From RBG-16-64-13 sp963718375 (GTDB lineage: Bacteria > Actinomycetota > Thermoleophilia > RBG-16-64-13), in NCBI GenBank assembly GCA_963718375.1, contig CAVQZD010000005.1, positions 1,240,001 through 1,304,000 of the forward strand: a stretch of DNA of 64,000 nucleotides. Reading direction: 5' to 3'. The translations under genes and the position numbers were made by a program. Shown piece after piece: positions 34,450 to 43,216 of the stretch. Within the stretch, counting starts at the first letter, position 1. Each line of letters starts with the position of its first letter. The notes beneath the pieces are model-generated. The model was not told the DNA's origin, ran no database searches, and worked only from the letters and a program-made list of their open reading frames with translations.

Positions 34450-36273
34450 TTGACTGACAAGAGGCCGAGACCCAGACCGCGAGACGTCCTGCGAATCGGC
34501 CGAGCACTGAAGCTGGTGTGGTCTATCTCGCCTGGTCTTGTGCTGGGTGGTGCCGTCCTCACCGTTGTGCTGGGCCTCCTTCCGGTCGCCGCGGTCTGGC
34601 TGATGAAGCTGATCGTCGATGCGGTCGCTGAAGGCATGTCGGCTTCCGACCGTGCCGCGGCCTTCGAGCACGTTGCGCTTCTCATCGGCGCCGCGGCGGG
34701 GGTCGGGCTACTCACGGTGATACTGCGCTCACTACAATCCGTGCTCGATGAGGCTCTCGGCCACGCGGTCACCGATCACATGACCGACCTGATCCATGCA
34801 CAGTCGGTGGCTGTCGATCTCGAGTATTACGAGAACCCGGCCTATCACGACACACTCTTCCGGGCACAGCAGGAAGCGCCATATCGCCCCACCAGCATCG
34901 TCAAGAACCTCACCAGCACGGGACAAGCACTAGTCACCCTGGCGGGAATGGCGGCGTTCCTGCTGACCCTGCATTGGGCCGTAGGCTTGCTCGTGATCGC
35001 CGCCGCCGTACCAGCAGCCATCGTCCGCTTCCACTTCTCGGGCAGGCTCTACTCCTGGAAGCGTAGCAGCACCGACATTGAGCGCAAGTCCTACTACGCT
35101 CACTGGCTCCTGACAGATAGCGGACACGCCAAGGAGGTCAGGCTGCTTTCCATCGGAGAGCGCCTACGCACCTGGTACGCGGACCTGCGACAGCAGCTAC
35201 GCCGCGAGCTCCTTGGCCTCGCCCGCAGACGTTCTGCCGCCGAAGCCCTGGCCGGAGCCGGCGCGATCGTGATCACGTTCGGCACCTTCGCGTATATCGC
35301 CTGGCGCACCATCGAGGGCGCCATCAGCGTGGGCAATATGGTCGCATACTACCAAGCCTTCCAGAGCAGCCTCTCCGCGCTGCAGTCGGTGCTACAGGGG
35401 TCCGCAGCGCTCTATGAGGACAGCCTGTTCTTGTCCTATTACGACGAGTTCATGGCTCTGGAGCCCAAGGTGGTGGAGGCAGCGCGGCCCAAGCCTGTGC
35501 CCGCACAGATCGCGGACGGGCTACGCTTCAACGAGGTGGCGTTCACCTATCCCGGCACCGATCGCACCGCTCTCTCCGATGTATCGATGACCATTCGCCC
35601 CGGACAGGTGACCGCCCTCGTGGGGCCGAACGGATCCGGCAAGACCACATTGGTCAAACTGATGTGTCGGCTGTACGACCCCTCCGCCGGCAGTGTGACC
35701 CTTGACGGCATCGACCTGCGCGATCTCGCCACCACCGACCTGCGACGGCACATGAGCATCATCTTTCAAGATTTTGCCCGATACCATCTCACGGCCCGAG
35801 AGAATATCCGCATCGGTGACGTGTCGCTGACAGATGAAGACCCGGCTATCGAACGGGCCGCTCGGGACGCGCGCGCTCACCAGACCATCACCGGACTCCG
35901 CAACGGGTACGACACCGTGCTGGGGAGATGGTTTGACGAGGGTGAGGAGCTCAGCGTAGGCGAGTGGCAGAAGATCGCCCTGGCGCGGGCTTTTGTCCGC
36001 GACGCTCAGATACTGGTCTGCGATGAGCCCACCAGCGCCCTCGATCCCCAGGCCGAATGGGATGTCTTTCAGCACATCAAGGAGTTGGCAGCGGGCAGGG
36101 CCGTGGTGCTGATAAGCCACCGCTTCTCGACAGTGCGCAACGCCGACAGCATCCACATCTTCGACCAGGGACGTGTCGTAGAGAGCGGCACCCATGACGA
36201 ACTGGTGGAGCTGGGTGGACGCTACGCAAAGATGTACGAAGTGCAGGCGCAGGCCTACCGGTTGGGGACCTAG
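34450..36273 (+). CDS. ABC exporter, fused membrane and ATPase domains
   Basis: 607 residues from the TTG at 34450, preferred because GAGGAG sits 7 bases upstream; an in-frame TTG at 34387 would add 21 residues without one. About six membrane segments in the first ~330 residues are followed by the ATPase: Walker A VGPNGSGKTTLV, Q-loop FQDFARY, signature LSVGEWQKIALARAF, Walker B ILVCDEPTSALD, H-loop LISHRFSTV. The signature is LSVGE rather than LSGGQ. This is the bacterial exporter type with fused halves, which work as dimers to move lipids, peptides or drugs. Substrate is unknown. It is the only plus-strand gene between the two halves of the ferredoxin-linked cluster. Confidence 0.85.
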   Translation: MTDKRPRPRPRDVLRIGRALKLVWSISPGLVLGGAVLTVVLGLLPVAAVWLMKLIVDAVAEGMSASDRAAAFEHVALLIGAAAGVGLLTVILRSLQSVLDEALGHAVTDHMTDLIHAQSVAVDLEYYENPAYHDTLFRAQQEAPYRPTSIVKNLTSTGQALVTLAGMAAFLLTLHWAVGLLVIAAAVPAAIVRFHFSGRLYSWKRSSTDIERKSYYAHWLLTDSGHAKEVRLLSIGERLRTWYADLRQQLRRELLGLARRRSAAEALAGAGAIVITFGTFAYIAWRTIEGAISVGNMVAYYQAFQSSLSALQSVLQGSAALYEDSLFLSYYDEFMALEPKVVEAARPKPVPAQIADGLRFNEVAFTYPGTDRTALSDVSMTIRPGQVTALVGPNGSGKTTLVKLMCRLYDPSAGSVTLDGIDLRDLATTDLRRHMSIIFQDFARYHLTARENIRIGDVSLTDEDPAIERAARDARAHQTITGLRNGYDTVLGRWFDEGEELSVGEWQKIALARAFVRDAQILVCDEPTSALDPQAEWDVFQHIKELAAGRAVVLISHRFSTVRNADSIHIFDQGRVVESGTHDELVELGGRYAKMYEVQAQAYRLGT

Positions 36274-36303
36274 CAGCAGGAGCGGTGCCGCGTCCGAAGC
36301 ACG

Positions 36304-37086
36304 CTAGCCCGCCTGAGCCGCCGCCCAGGCGATAAGAGCCGCTCCGTGGGCACCGAGGTAGGGCGCGTCCTCGGGCACAGTGACCTCCACGCCGCCGAGC
36401 GCCTCCGACAATGACTTCACGAAGCCCACGTTGAGCGCGGCGCCGCCGGCCAGCATCACCGGATCTTCCACTCCGACACGCCGCACCATCGCGGACACCC
36501 GGCTGGCCATCGCATCGTGCACGGCCCGCGCGATGTCGGCGGGTCGCGTATTGGCGTGGATGAGGCTCACGACCTCAGATTCGGCGAAAACCGTGCATTG
36601 GGCGTTCATGGGTATCGCTTCGGTGGACTCCAGCGACGCGCGTGCGAAGTCTTCAAGCGGCATCTCCAAGGCGCGGCTCATGGCCTCGACGAAGGCTCCG
36701 GCACCCGCGGCGCACTTCTCGTTGATGGCGAAATCGAGCACCTTGCCCTGGCCGTCGACCTTGAGAGCGCGGGCTTCGTCGGCACCTACGTCAATTACCG
36801 TGCGCGCTTCAGGGCAGAGAGCCAGTGCGCCCCGCGCGTCCGCCCCTATCTCAGTCGGCTGCTGGGCAGCGAAAGCTATCGCCTTGCGCCCGGCGCCCGT
36901 GGCGGCGATCAGCGCGACTTCGTCCCGCTTCACTCCAGCGGCGCGGGCCGCCTCGGCCAGGCCGCGCTCCGCCGATTCCTGTTGGTCGAAGCCGGACGGT
37001 ACTACCGCTCGGGCGACTACAGCGCCGTCAGCGACAAGTACGACGTGTACGTTCTTCGCCCCGATGTCGAGGCCCGCTACGATCAC
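36304..37086 (-). CDS. BcrD/BzdP-like ASKHA ATPase (second activase)
   Basis: 260 residues from GTG 37086, preferred because AAGGA lies 8 bases upstream and GTGA overlaps the upstream stop by 4 bases; TTG 37104 is an alternative (266 residues). Key motifs: phosphate-1 GLDIGAKNVHVVLV, phosphate-2 DVGADEARALKVD, cluster cysteines NEKCAAGAG and NAQCTVFAESEVVSL, adenosine site LAGGAALNVG. The GADE variant of phosphate-2 and the short length match BcrD/BzdP rather than the BcrA/BzdQ type encoded at 30425-31342, so the window holds both non-identical ATPase subunits of one heterodimer. It follows the degenerate KorC gene, in the same direction as korABC. Confidence 0.83.
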   Translation of the reverse strand: MIVAGLDIGAKNVHVVLVADGAVVARAVVPSGFDQQESAERGLAEAARAAGVKRDEVALIAATGAGRKAIAFAAQQPTEIGADARGALALCPEARTVIDVGADEARALKVDGQGKVLDFAINEKCAAGAGAFVEAMSRALEMPLEDFARASLESTEAIPMNAQCTVFAESEVVSLIHANTRPADIARAVHDAMASRVSAMVRRVGVEDPVMLAGGAALNVGFVKSLSEALGGVEVTVPEDAPYLGAHGAALIAWAAAQAG

Positions 37087-37721
37087 CGGCGAATCCTTCG
37101 CCAAGCCTCGGGTTCCAGAGCGAGTCCGTAATCGAGTGCCTTCTTTCTCGCCTGCTTCGAGCCCGTGAGCTCCAACTCGTCAACTGTGGCCATCAGAGAT
37201 GCGGTGGATACTACCCCCGTGATGGTGACTGCGGCTCCCAAGGCGAGAAGGTACGGGACCGGTTCGCTCCTACCCGCCGCTTCGCTCGCCAGCCGGTCAA
37301 GCGGCAGGGCATATGTGGCTCCGTCGAAGACGGGCGGTGTCAGGACCTCTTCGGAGTCGTACAACAAGACTCCATCTGGTCTGAGGAGTTCAATATACGC
37401 GTCGGCTGCCCACTGGCAGAAAGCCACCAAGAGATCCACCCCTTGTAGCTCAGGAAAGTCGACAGGTTCGTCGGAGATGATCACGTCGCTGTGGCCGTGG
37501 ACGTCAGTCTCCTCCAGGGCATGCGTCTGCGTCTGAGCCACATAGCGGTGGTCGCGGGTCGCGGCAGTGGCTAAGACCAACCCGGTGACTATCACGCCTC
37601 GGGCGGACGTTCCCCCCACGCGGACCTCAAGCAGCCGACGCTTCGCCAGAAGACCGACTCCCTTAGGGGCAGGACCGCCCCCGATGGCCGGCTGTGTGAA
37701 TCCGCTCCTGGTACCGCTCAT
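37083..37721 (-). CDS. Degenerate KorC paralogue (2-oxoacid:ferredoxin oxidoreductase gamma-like)
   Basis: 212 residues; the ATG has GGGGAGGCAAG just upstream. It aligns along its length with the KorC at 37781-38374 (VRVGGTSARGVIVTGLVLATAA against IRIGGSGGQGVVLMG; SDVIISDEPVDFPELQGVDLLVAFCQWAADAYIELL). The two signature motifs are lost: GSGGQG is GTSARG, and YGPEARGG is replaced by ALEETDVH. The reading frame is intact and the fold-defining hydrophobic pattern remains, so this is a maintained protein rather than a decaying one. It might be a structural gamma subunit or a regulator that links KorAB to the activase gene it overlaps by 4 bases. Confidence 0.75.
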   Translation of the reverse strand: MSGTRSGFTQPAIGGGPAPKGVGLLAKRRLLEVRVGGTSARGVIVTGLVLATAATRDHRYVAQTQTHALEETDVHGHSDVIISDEPVDFPELQGVDLLVAFCQWAADAYIELLRPDGVLLYDSEEVLTPPVFDGATYALPLDRLASEAAGRSEPVPYLLALGAAVTITGVVSTASLMATVDELELTGSKQARKKALDYGLALEPEAWRRIRR

Positions 37722-37780
37722 CTTGCCTCCCCTGCCTAGCCACGCAAAGTGGCCGTGACCCGATGCAACGCGGCCCTAAG

Positions 37781-38374
37781 TCACTCTCGCGACGGAACCC
37801 ACTCGGACTGTTCGACGCCCAACCCTCGGGTCAACGCCCGGCCGTTCAACTCTTGAGTACCCGAGGGCACTTCGTCGAACACTGCCTGTTCTATGGCCTC
37901 CACCGAGACTATCCCAGTGATACCCACAACGGCTCCCAAGGCGAGCACGTTCATGGTCTGGATGCGACCGATCTCCTCTTTGGCGATAGTGGTGAACGGG
38001 ATGCCGATGGTCGTACCGCTGAACTCAGGCGGGGTGGTGACGTTGTCGGAGTCGTAGATGAAGATGCCATCCTTCGCCAGACTATCGATGTAGGCGTCAG
38101 CCGCTCGCTGGGACAGCGCCACCAGAAGATCGGCCTGCACCAACTTCGGGTAGTCGATCGCCTCGTTAGCGATGATGACGTCGCTGCGGCTGTATCCTCC
38201 CCGCGCTTCGGGCCCGTACGACTCAGTCTGCACCACGCACCGTCTGTCATGATTGGCCGCAGTCGCCAAGATGATGCCCATGAGCACCACACCTTGACCA
38301 CCACTGCCGCCGATGCGGATCTCCACCCAGTCGCGGTCGGCAAGCAGGCCTGATCTGACCGACGCCTCGCTCAC
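37781..38374 (-). CDS. korC: 2-oxoglutarate:ferredoxin oxidoreductase gamma subunit KorC
   Basis: 197 residues from a GTG that overlaps the KorB stop by 4 bases (GTGA). The gamma-domain motifs are present: IRIGGSGGQGVVLMGIILA (~19-37) and ESYGPEARGGYSRSDVIIAN (~50-69). With KorA and KorB it oxidatively decarboxylates 2-oxoglutarate or a related 2-oxoacid to the acyl-CoA and reduces ferredoxin. In Thauera the same enzyme supplies reduced ferredoxin for benzoyl-CoA reductase. No KorD ferredoxin subunit lies in this operon, so the ferredoxin at 30142-30435 is a candidate partner. Confidence 0.86.
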   Translation of the reverse strand: MSEASVRSGLLADRDWVEIRIGGSGGQGVVLMGIILATAANHDRRCVVQTESYGPEARGGYSRSDVIIANEAIDYPKLVQADLLVALSQRAADAYIDSLAKDGIFIYDSDNVTTPPEFSGTTIGIPFTTIAKEEIGRIQTMNVLALGAVVGITGIVSVEAIEQAVFDEVPSGTQELNGRALTRGLGVEQSEWVPSRE

Positions 38375-39243
38375 TTCTGGTCGCCCATCGGCGGATTCTC
38401 CATGGCGAGCGGCTTCTTCTTGGCCGAGGCGGCTGCCTGCGCCTTGGCCGACGCGACGTAGCTCGCCTGGTATTCCGGAGCGTCCGGGTCTTCATGGAGC
38501 ACACCGGTGACGATCTTGCCCACCAACTCTTCTGCGGAGAGCTTGGCTGCCTTGGACTTGGTGACCGCGCGAGCACGTTCGTCGTCGAGCATCTTGACCG
38601 CGGTGTTGATACTGTTGCGCCGCCCGAACTCCGTGGGGCACGGCACCACAGCTTCTATGAACGAGAAGCCTTTGTGCTGCATACCGCGCTTGATGAACCC
38701 CTCGAGTTCGCGGATGCGCCCCGCTATGCCACGGGCCACATAACTGGCTCCCGCAGCCTCGGTCAGTCTGCAGAGGTCGAAGGGCGGCTCCACCTGGCCG
38801 TGCCGAGCCGTGGTGGACTTGTCGCCCACCTTCATGGTCGGCGATGTCTGGCCGCCGGTCATGCCGTAGGTAGTGTTGTTGAAGAGGATGCAGGTGATGT
38901 CGATATTGCGCCTGCAGGCGTGTATCAGATGATTGCCGCCGATAGCCGCTCCGTCCCCGTCTCCGGTGAAGACCACCACCTCGAGGTCGGGACTGGCCAT
39001 CTTGACGCCGGTGGCTACCGCCAGCGCCCGCCCGTGGATGGAGTGGACCGTGTTGAGGGAGGTGTAGTTGACGGCGCGGCTGGAGCAGCCGATGCCGCTC
39101 ACCAGGACCGTCTGAGCTGGGTCCATACCCAGTTCCAGCACCACCCGCAAGAGAGCGCCGGTCACCACCCCGATGCCGCAACCCGGACACCAGATGTGGG
39201 GGAGCTTCTCTGTTCTCAGGAGCTGTTCTATCTGAAGCGCCAT
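38371..39243 (-). CDS. korB: 2-oxoglutarate:ferredoxin oxidoreductase beta subunit KorB
   Basis: 290 residues from the ATG at 39243, 2 bases after the KorA stop; a longer in-frame ORF to 39351 would lie inside korA. The thiamine-diphosphate subunit signatures are clear: HIWCPGCGIGVVTGAL near the start, VVFTGDGDGAAIGGNHLIH (metal-diphosphate motif), and ILFNNTTYGMTGGQTSPT. The C-terminal ~60 residues are an Ala/Lys-rich extension. The CxxC in CPGCG is conserved in this family and may take part in the Fe-S cluster. It forms the catalytic core with KorA. Confidence 0.9.
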   Translation of the reverse strand: MALQIEQLLRTEKLPHIWCPGCGIGVVTGALLRVVLELGMDPAQTVLVSGIGCSSRAVNYTSLNTVHSIHGRALAVATGVKMASPDLEVVVFTGDGDGAAIGGNHLIHACRRNIDITCILFNNTTYGMTGGQTSPTMKVGDKSTTARHGQVEPPFDLCRLTEAAGASYVARGIAGRIRELEGFIKRGMQHKGFSFIEAVVPCPTEFGRRNSINTAVKMLDDERARAVTKSKAAKLSAEELVGKIVTGVLHEDPDAPEYQASYVASAKAQAAASAKKKPLAMENPPMGDQK

Positions 39244-39245
39244 GA

Positions 39246-40445
39246 CTAGATCTGCTCGTACTTGCCTGTGAGTTCCGCCACGCGGTCGAGCAGTTCGCGT
39301 GGGGTGAAGAGCGTACCGTCTATCTTGTTCATGCCGATGACGGTGGTCCATTGCTCGGCCATCTTGCGCACTTCGTGGGCATACTGGCCCAGGTTGAGCT
39401 CGGGTATCAACATGAACTCGACCCTTCGGGCCACCTTCTGGATGATCTCGACCGGCAAGGGGAAGAGTGTGTAGAGGTGCAACACCTCCACCGACAGACC
39501 TTCCTGTTCGGCCAGCTTCCAGGCCGCGCGAGCCGTGCGCGCACAGGAACCGTAGGCCACGATGCAGACCCGGCCTTTGCCCTCGTTCTTGACGTCGTAC
39601 AAGCAGAGCTCGCCGCGGTGATGAGCCACCTTGTCATAGAGGTCGCGCAAGAGCTCGCTGCTCTTCTCAGGATTGTCGGTCGGAAAGCCGGTGTCATCGT
39701 GAAAGAGGCCGGTAGCGTGGGCAGGTTCCCCTGACCCCAGCACCACCGTACTCTGCACTTCGCGGGCCACCTCCGGGCGGATGTAGCCGGGCGTGAAATC
39801 GAAGTCACCACTGGTGAGCAGGTACCGACCGACCAACTCGGGGGAGAAACTCTCGCGCATCTGGCCCACCATCTGGTCGGCCAGCAGGGTGACCGGCGTG
39901 CGAAAACGCTGAGCGAAGCGCACGGCAGCCATGGTCAGACGATACATGTCGGCGACATTCGAGGCGGCGAGCACGATCGACGGATGATCACCGTGCGTGC
40001 CCCAGCGCGCCTGCATGACATCACCTTGAGAGGGGGCGGTCGGTCTACCTGTGGAGGGACCGACGCGCATCACGTTGACGACGAGAAGCGGCGCCTCCAC
40101 CATGATCCCGTAGCCGATACCCTCCTGCATCAGCGAGAACCCGGGACCTGAGGTAGCCGTCATGGCCAGCCTGCCGGACAAAGAAGCACCCACGCAAGCG
40201 CAGATGGAGGCTATCTCATCCTCCATCTGGACGAAGACCCCCCCAGACCGAGGGAGCTCTTCCGCCATCGCCTCCATGATCTCCGAACTCGGTGTGATCG
40301 GATATCCCGCGAAGAAGGTGACGCCGGCGTCGAGAGCGCCTAGCGCGCACGCGCGGTTGCCCTGGATCAGCAGGCTGGTCTGGTCGACGCGTTCGCGCAG
40401 TAGGTGGCTGTGCCATTTCTCCATTTCGACCCTGGAGTTTAGCAT
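39246..40445 (-). CDS. korA: 2-oxoglutarate:ferredoxin oxidoreductase alpha subunit KorA
   Basis: 399 residues. Domain I (~25-200) has the pyruvate:ferredoxin oxidoreductase N-terminal pattern, GNRACALGALDAGVTFFAGY, PITPSSEIMEAMAEEL, and TSGPGFSLMQEGIGYG. Domain II at ~290-390 contains VCIVAYGSCARTARAA and IPELNLGQYAHEV. The start at 40445 lies 3 bases past the stop of the upstream secreted protein; an ATG at 40424 is an alternative. The family oxidises 2-oxoglutarate, 2-oxoisovalerate or similar 2-oxoacids, and the specific substrate cannot be fixed by eye. Confidence 0.9.
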   Translation of the reverse strand: MLNSRVEMEKWHSHLLRERVDQTSLLIQGNRACALGALDAGVTFFAGYPITPSSEIMEAMAEELPRSGGVFVQMEDEIASICACVGASLSGRLAMTATSGPGFSLMQEGIGYGIMVEAPLLVVNVMRVGPSTGRPTAPSQGDVMQARWGTHGDHPSIVLAASNVADMYRLTMAAVRFAQRFRTPVTLLADQMVGQMRESFSPELVGRYLLTSGDFDFTPGYIRPEVAREVQSTVVLGSGEPAHATGLFHDDTGFPTDNPEKSSELLRDLYDKVAHHRGELCLYDVKNEGKGRVCIVAYGSCARTARAAWKLAEQEGLSVEVLHLYTLFPLPVEIIQKVARRVEFMLIPELNLGQYAHEVRKMAEQWTTVIGMNKIDGTLFTPRELLDRVAELTGKYEQI

Positions 40446-40448
40446 CTG

Positions 40449-42560
40449 CTACGGAGCGTGTTCGCCGCCTGCCTTGCGCATCCGCCTTCTTAGCAGCATG
40501 TATACGCCGCCTCCGACCAGCAAGACCACCACCACTATCACCCAGGGCAGAATGGTCCACAGACTCATCGAATTCAGAGAGCGACTGAACTGATCCACCA
40601 CCGTGGTGCCCACCACCAGCGTCCCCACGAGCTTCTCGGCTTCACCCTCTTTGACTACGTTCACCACCAGGTCTGTGCGCCCCGGCTGTAGCTCCACGGC
40701 CACCGTGTCGCCATCCGGGAAGCTCAGCCCCTCGCCTGCAAGCCGCAATTCAGCCCTTACCAGGTAGTCGGTGCCGTTCTCGATGGATACGCGCGCTGCC
40801 CCACTGCCCGCGCTGATGAGCGGCGTCCCCGTCCCGGCGAAGGTGAGTTCGCCCAACTGCCCGCCCGCAAGCAACTCGGCCTGTTGCGCGTAGGAGAGGC
40901 CCATACTGGCCTCCTGCGGGCTCACTCCGCTGCGCGACCACCACCGGCTCTGCGCCACGAACAGAAGCCGGAGAGCCTGGCTCGCCACTGCGTTGTTCGC
41001 TTCTGTGGCCGAGGCCAGATCACTCACGGGAGTGTGGGCCCGCAGTACGCTGTCCCAGATGCGATCGGCTATGTACCCCTCGGGAGCAGGCGCACTGTCG
41101 TCCAGCAGGATAGGCCGGCTGTCGGGCGAGTGGAGGCTGAGAAGATCCTCCAGCTTCTGTGTGCGTATCCAATCGGCGGTCGTGAGCACGGCACCTACCT
41201 GCTGCAGATACCGGGCCGGGATAAGCCCGTAGCCGACTTTGGGCGCTATCACGAGCGCATTTGGTGACGTCCGAGCCAGCTCAGCGGCCACGGCTGCACC
41301 AAAGATGTTCACGTCCCAGGGAGCGCGGACAGCCGCGTCCACGGCGCTCGCAGTGAACATGAGTGTCGCTCTGTCATTGTCGGAGTTCTCCGCCCTCACT
41401 GCCACCGTGCCCTGCCCAGGAAGTTCGGCGAGCAACCCCACCACGTCGGAGCTGACGACCACATGCTCGATAGACGCGTCGGCGTAGTAGCCCAGGCTGG
41501 CGCCTGTGATATTCAGATCGGGGACGTACGCTCCCCCTAGGGGGGTCTGGATGCCCAGTGTGCTCTGCAGCTCCTCCTTGCCCATCTGCAGGCTCTCGAG
41601 CCCGTCCCGCCAGCCTTCAGAGGCCAGCAGCGTGAGGTCGGCTCCCGCATGAGAACCAGCGACGATCTCGATCTCTTCTCTCGCAGCCAGCCCGGCCAAG
41701 TCTGAGATGGCAGCCGCCGCGTTCTGAGCAGCCAGGTCGTTGGCGCCCACCTCGGACTGCTCCTCCCCAGTCTCACCGTAGACGTATCCATCTGCCATGT
41801 CGCGCAGCTGAGTGAGCAGGATCGGCTCGATAGCCAGCGTGAACCTCCACGCGGGAGCCTGGTCCGGCACTGTGACCAACGCGCGTAGGGTCTCACTGCC
41901 CGACTCGATCGGCAGAGTAGCCTTCTCCAAAGCCTGGTCGAAGTACTTGCCGCTCGGATCCCTGTGGATACCGAGGTAGACGGGTAGCACGAAGGAGACA
42001 TCCAGCGGCACCTCACGCACCGCCGCCCGGCCCAGCCAGGTCAGCCCGCCAGCCACCTTCTCGCCCCGGGCGGTGACATCCGCTGATACTTGGTAGGCAC
42101 CGGGGGTCGAGACTGACCCCGCCGGTATAACGACGGTAGCCGTCAGGTCACCGTCTCGGAGTTGCCGCGCCGTGCTTGAGCCTCTGCCGCTGAGAACGGG
42201 TATCTCTGCGCCTGTGCCGTCCACGGGGGCTGCACCCAGCCACCACGAGACCTGATGCGCAGAGGTTGCGTCCACGGTCGTCTGCCCCACTTGCTCGGCT
42301 GCAACCGGTCCGATGAACGATATGGTCAGCCTGGCCCCGTACAAGGACTGGGAGACCTGTCCGGTGACCCGTACAGTCACGGGTGTGTCCGCCGCCCCGA
42401 GGACGTGGGCCACATCCACGGTGAGAGGGACGCTCTCGGCCGACGCGACCGAAGCCTCGGTCAGAGCGAACAGCACGGCGCACAAGAGCGGGATGGCCGC
42501 CATAGCCAAGGCTACTGGAGCCACCGAGCGACGATGCCATCGGAATAGGGCGGGCCTCAT
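40449..42560 (-). CDS. Secreted, C-terminally anchored protein of unknown function (DUF6049-like layout)
   Basis: 703 residues. A signal peptide (about 1-42, cleaving near SVASAES) leads into a long extracytoplasmic region of several beta-rich domains (~45-190 Ig-like) and a larger alpha/beta domain (~195-590). A membrane segment at ~668-690 is followed by a short basic cytoplasmic tail. The arrangement and the PVYLGIHRDPSGKYFD block recall DUF6049-type actinobacterial proteins, but the match is weak. It starts the run that continues with korA after only 3 bases, although the topology suggests an envelope role, so its membership in the Kor transcription unit may be fortuitous. Confidence 0.7.
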   Translation of the reverse strand: MRPALFRWHRRSVAPVALAMAAIPLLCAVLFALTEASVASAESVPLTVDVAHVLGAADTPVTVRVTGQVSQSLYGARLTISFIGPVAAEQVGQTTVDATSAHQVSWWLGAAPVDGTGAEIPVLSGRGSSTARQLRDGDLTATVVIPAGSVSTPGAYQVSADVTARGEKVAGGLTWLGRAAVREVPLDVSFVLPVYLGIHRDPSGKYFDQALEKATLPIESGSETLRALVTVPDQAPAWRFTLAIEPILLTQLRDMADGYVYGETGEEQSEVGANDLAAQNAAAAISDLAGLAAREEIEIVAGSHAGADLTLLASEGWRDGLESLQMGKEELQSTLGIQTPLGGAYVPDLNITGASLGYYADASIEHVVVSSDVVGLLAELPGQGTVAVRAENSDNDRATLMFTASAVDAAVRAPWDVNIFGAAVAAELARTSPNALVIAPKVGYGLIPARYLQQVGAVLTTADWIRTQKLEDLLSLHSPDSRPILLDDSAPAPEGYIADRIWDSVLRAHTPVSDLASATEANNAVASQALRLLFVAQSRWWSRSGVSPQEASMGLSYAQQAELLAGGQLGELTFAGTGTPLISAGSGAARVSIENGTDYLVRAELRLAGEGLSFPDGDTVAVELQPGRTDLVVNVVKEGEAEKLVGTLVVGTTVVDQFSRSLNSMSLWTILPWVIVVVVLLVGGGVYMLLRRRMRKAGGEHAP

Positions 42561-42635
42561 GGCGTCTCAGTGTAGCATCAACAGTGTGTGCGGCCGGAGG
42601 TCGACGGCGCTCACTCCGCGACTGGAGACGGACCG

Positions 42636-43124
42636 CTAGAGCAGGCGGTCGGCCCGACTGGTGACGCGCTTGGACAACCGGATGATACTGCCATCGCCCT
42701 CGGCATGTTCGTGGTGCACGCTGTCCACGAGGGCTCTCATGATAGTGAGCCCGAGACCGCCCGCTCCGCAGGCCATGCTCGGTGCATCATCAGGCAGACG
42801 ATAACGACGGTCGGCATCAGACACGATCACCTCCCACGCGTCCGGGTTCATCCGGAATTCGACCCGCAGCGATTGGGGGATGTCTTGGGAGTGCCCTTCA
42901 GATTCCGCCTCAGAGCCGTCCTCGGGAGTCCACAAGAAACAAGTGCACGCCTCGGTGACGACAAGCTTGAGGTCGGCGATGTCTTCTGCGTGCATCAAGC
43001 CCCGCGTGCCCACGACTCCAGCCAGCAATCGACACAGGCCCAAGTATTCCGCCTGGCACGGGATGACGATCGAGACCGGCTGTTCGCCAGGTCCGTTCGA
43101 AGCGCTCTTGTCTTGTCCTGCCAA
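42636..43124 (-). CDS. RsbW-like anti-sigma factor / histidine-kinase-fold protein
   Basis: 162 residues, a single HATPase_c_2 (GHKL) domain. The N-box region is LKLVVTEACTCFLW (~52-65), and the ATP-lid region has CGAGGLGLTIMRALVDSV (~119-136). This is the serine kinase/anti-sigma type that binds a sigma factor or phosphorylates an anti-anti-sigma partner. The N-box normally has Glu-x-x-x-Asn; here it is E-A-C-T-C, lacking the Asn that binds Mg-ATP, so ATP hydrolysis may be impaired. No anti-anti-sigma or sigma gene lies beside it. About 75 bases separate it from the DUF6049-like gene downstream. Confidence 0.8.
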   Translation of the reverse strand: MAGQDKSASNGPGEQPVSIVIPCQAEYLGLCRLLAGVVGTRGLMHAEDIADLKLVVTEACTCFLWTPEDGSEAESEGHSQDIPQSLRVEFRMNPDAWEVIVSDADRRYRLPDDAPSMACGAGGLGLTIMRALVDSVHHEHAEGDGSIIRLSKRVTSRADRLL

Positions 43125-43216
43125 GGCTACGACCGTTCCTCGGACATCACTTCAAAGGCACCTAGTCTGATGCTACCCGGCCCATATTGGCCCTAAACTG
43201 CCCGCGGCGCCCCGCC

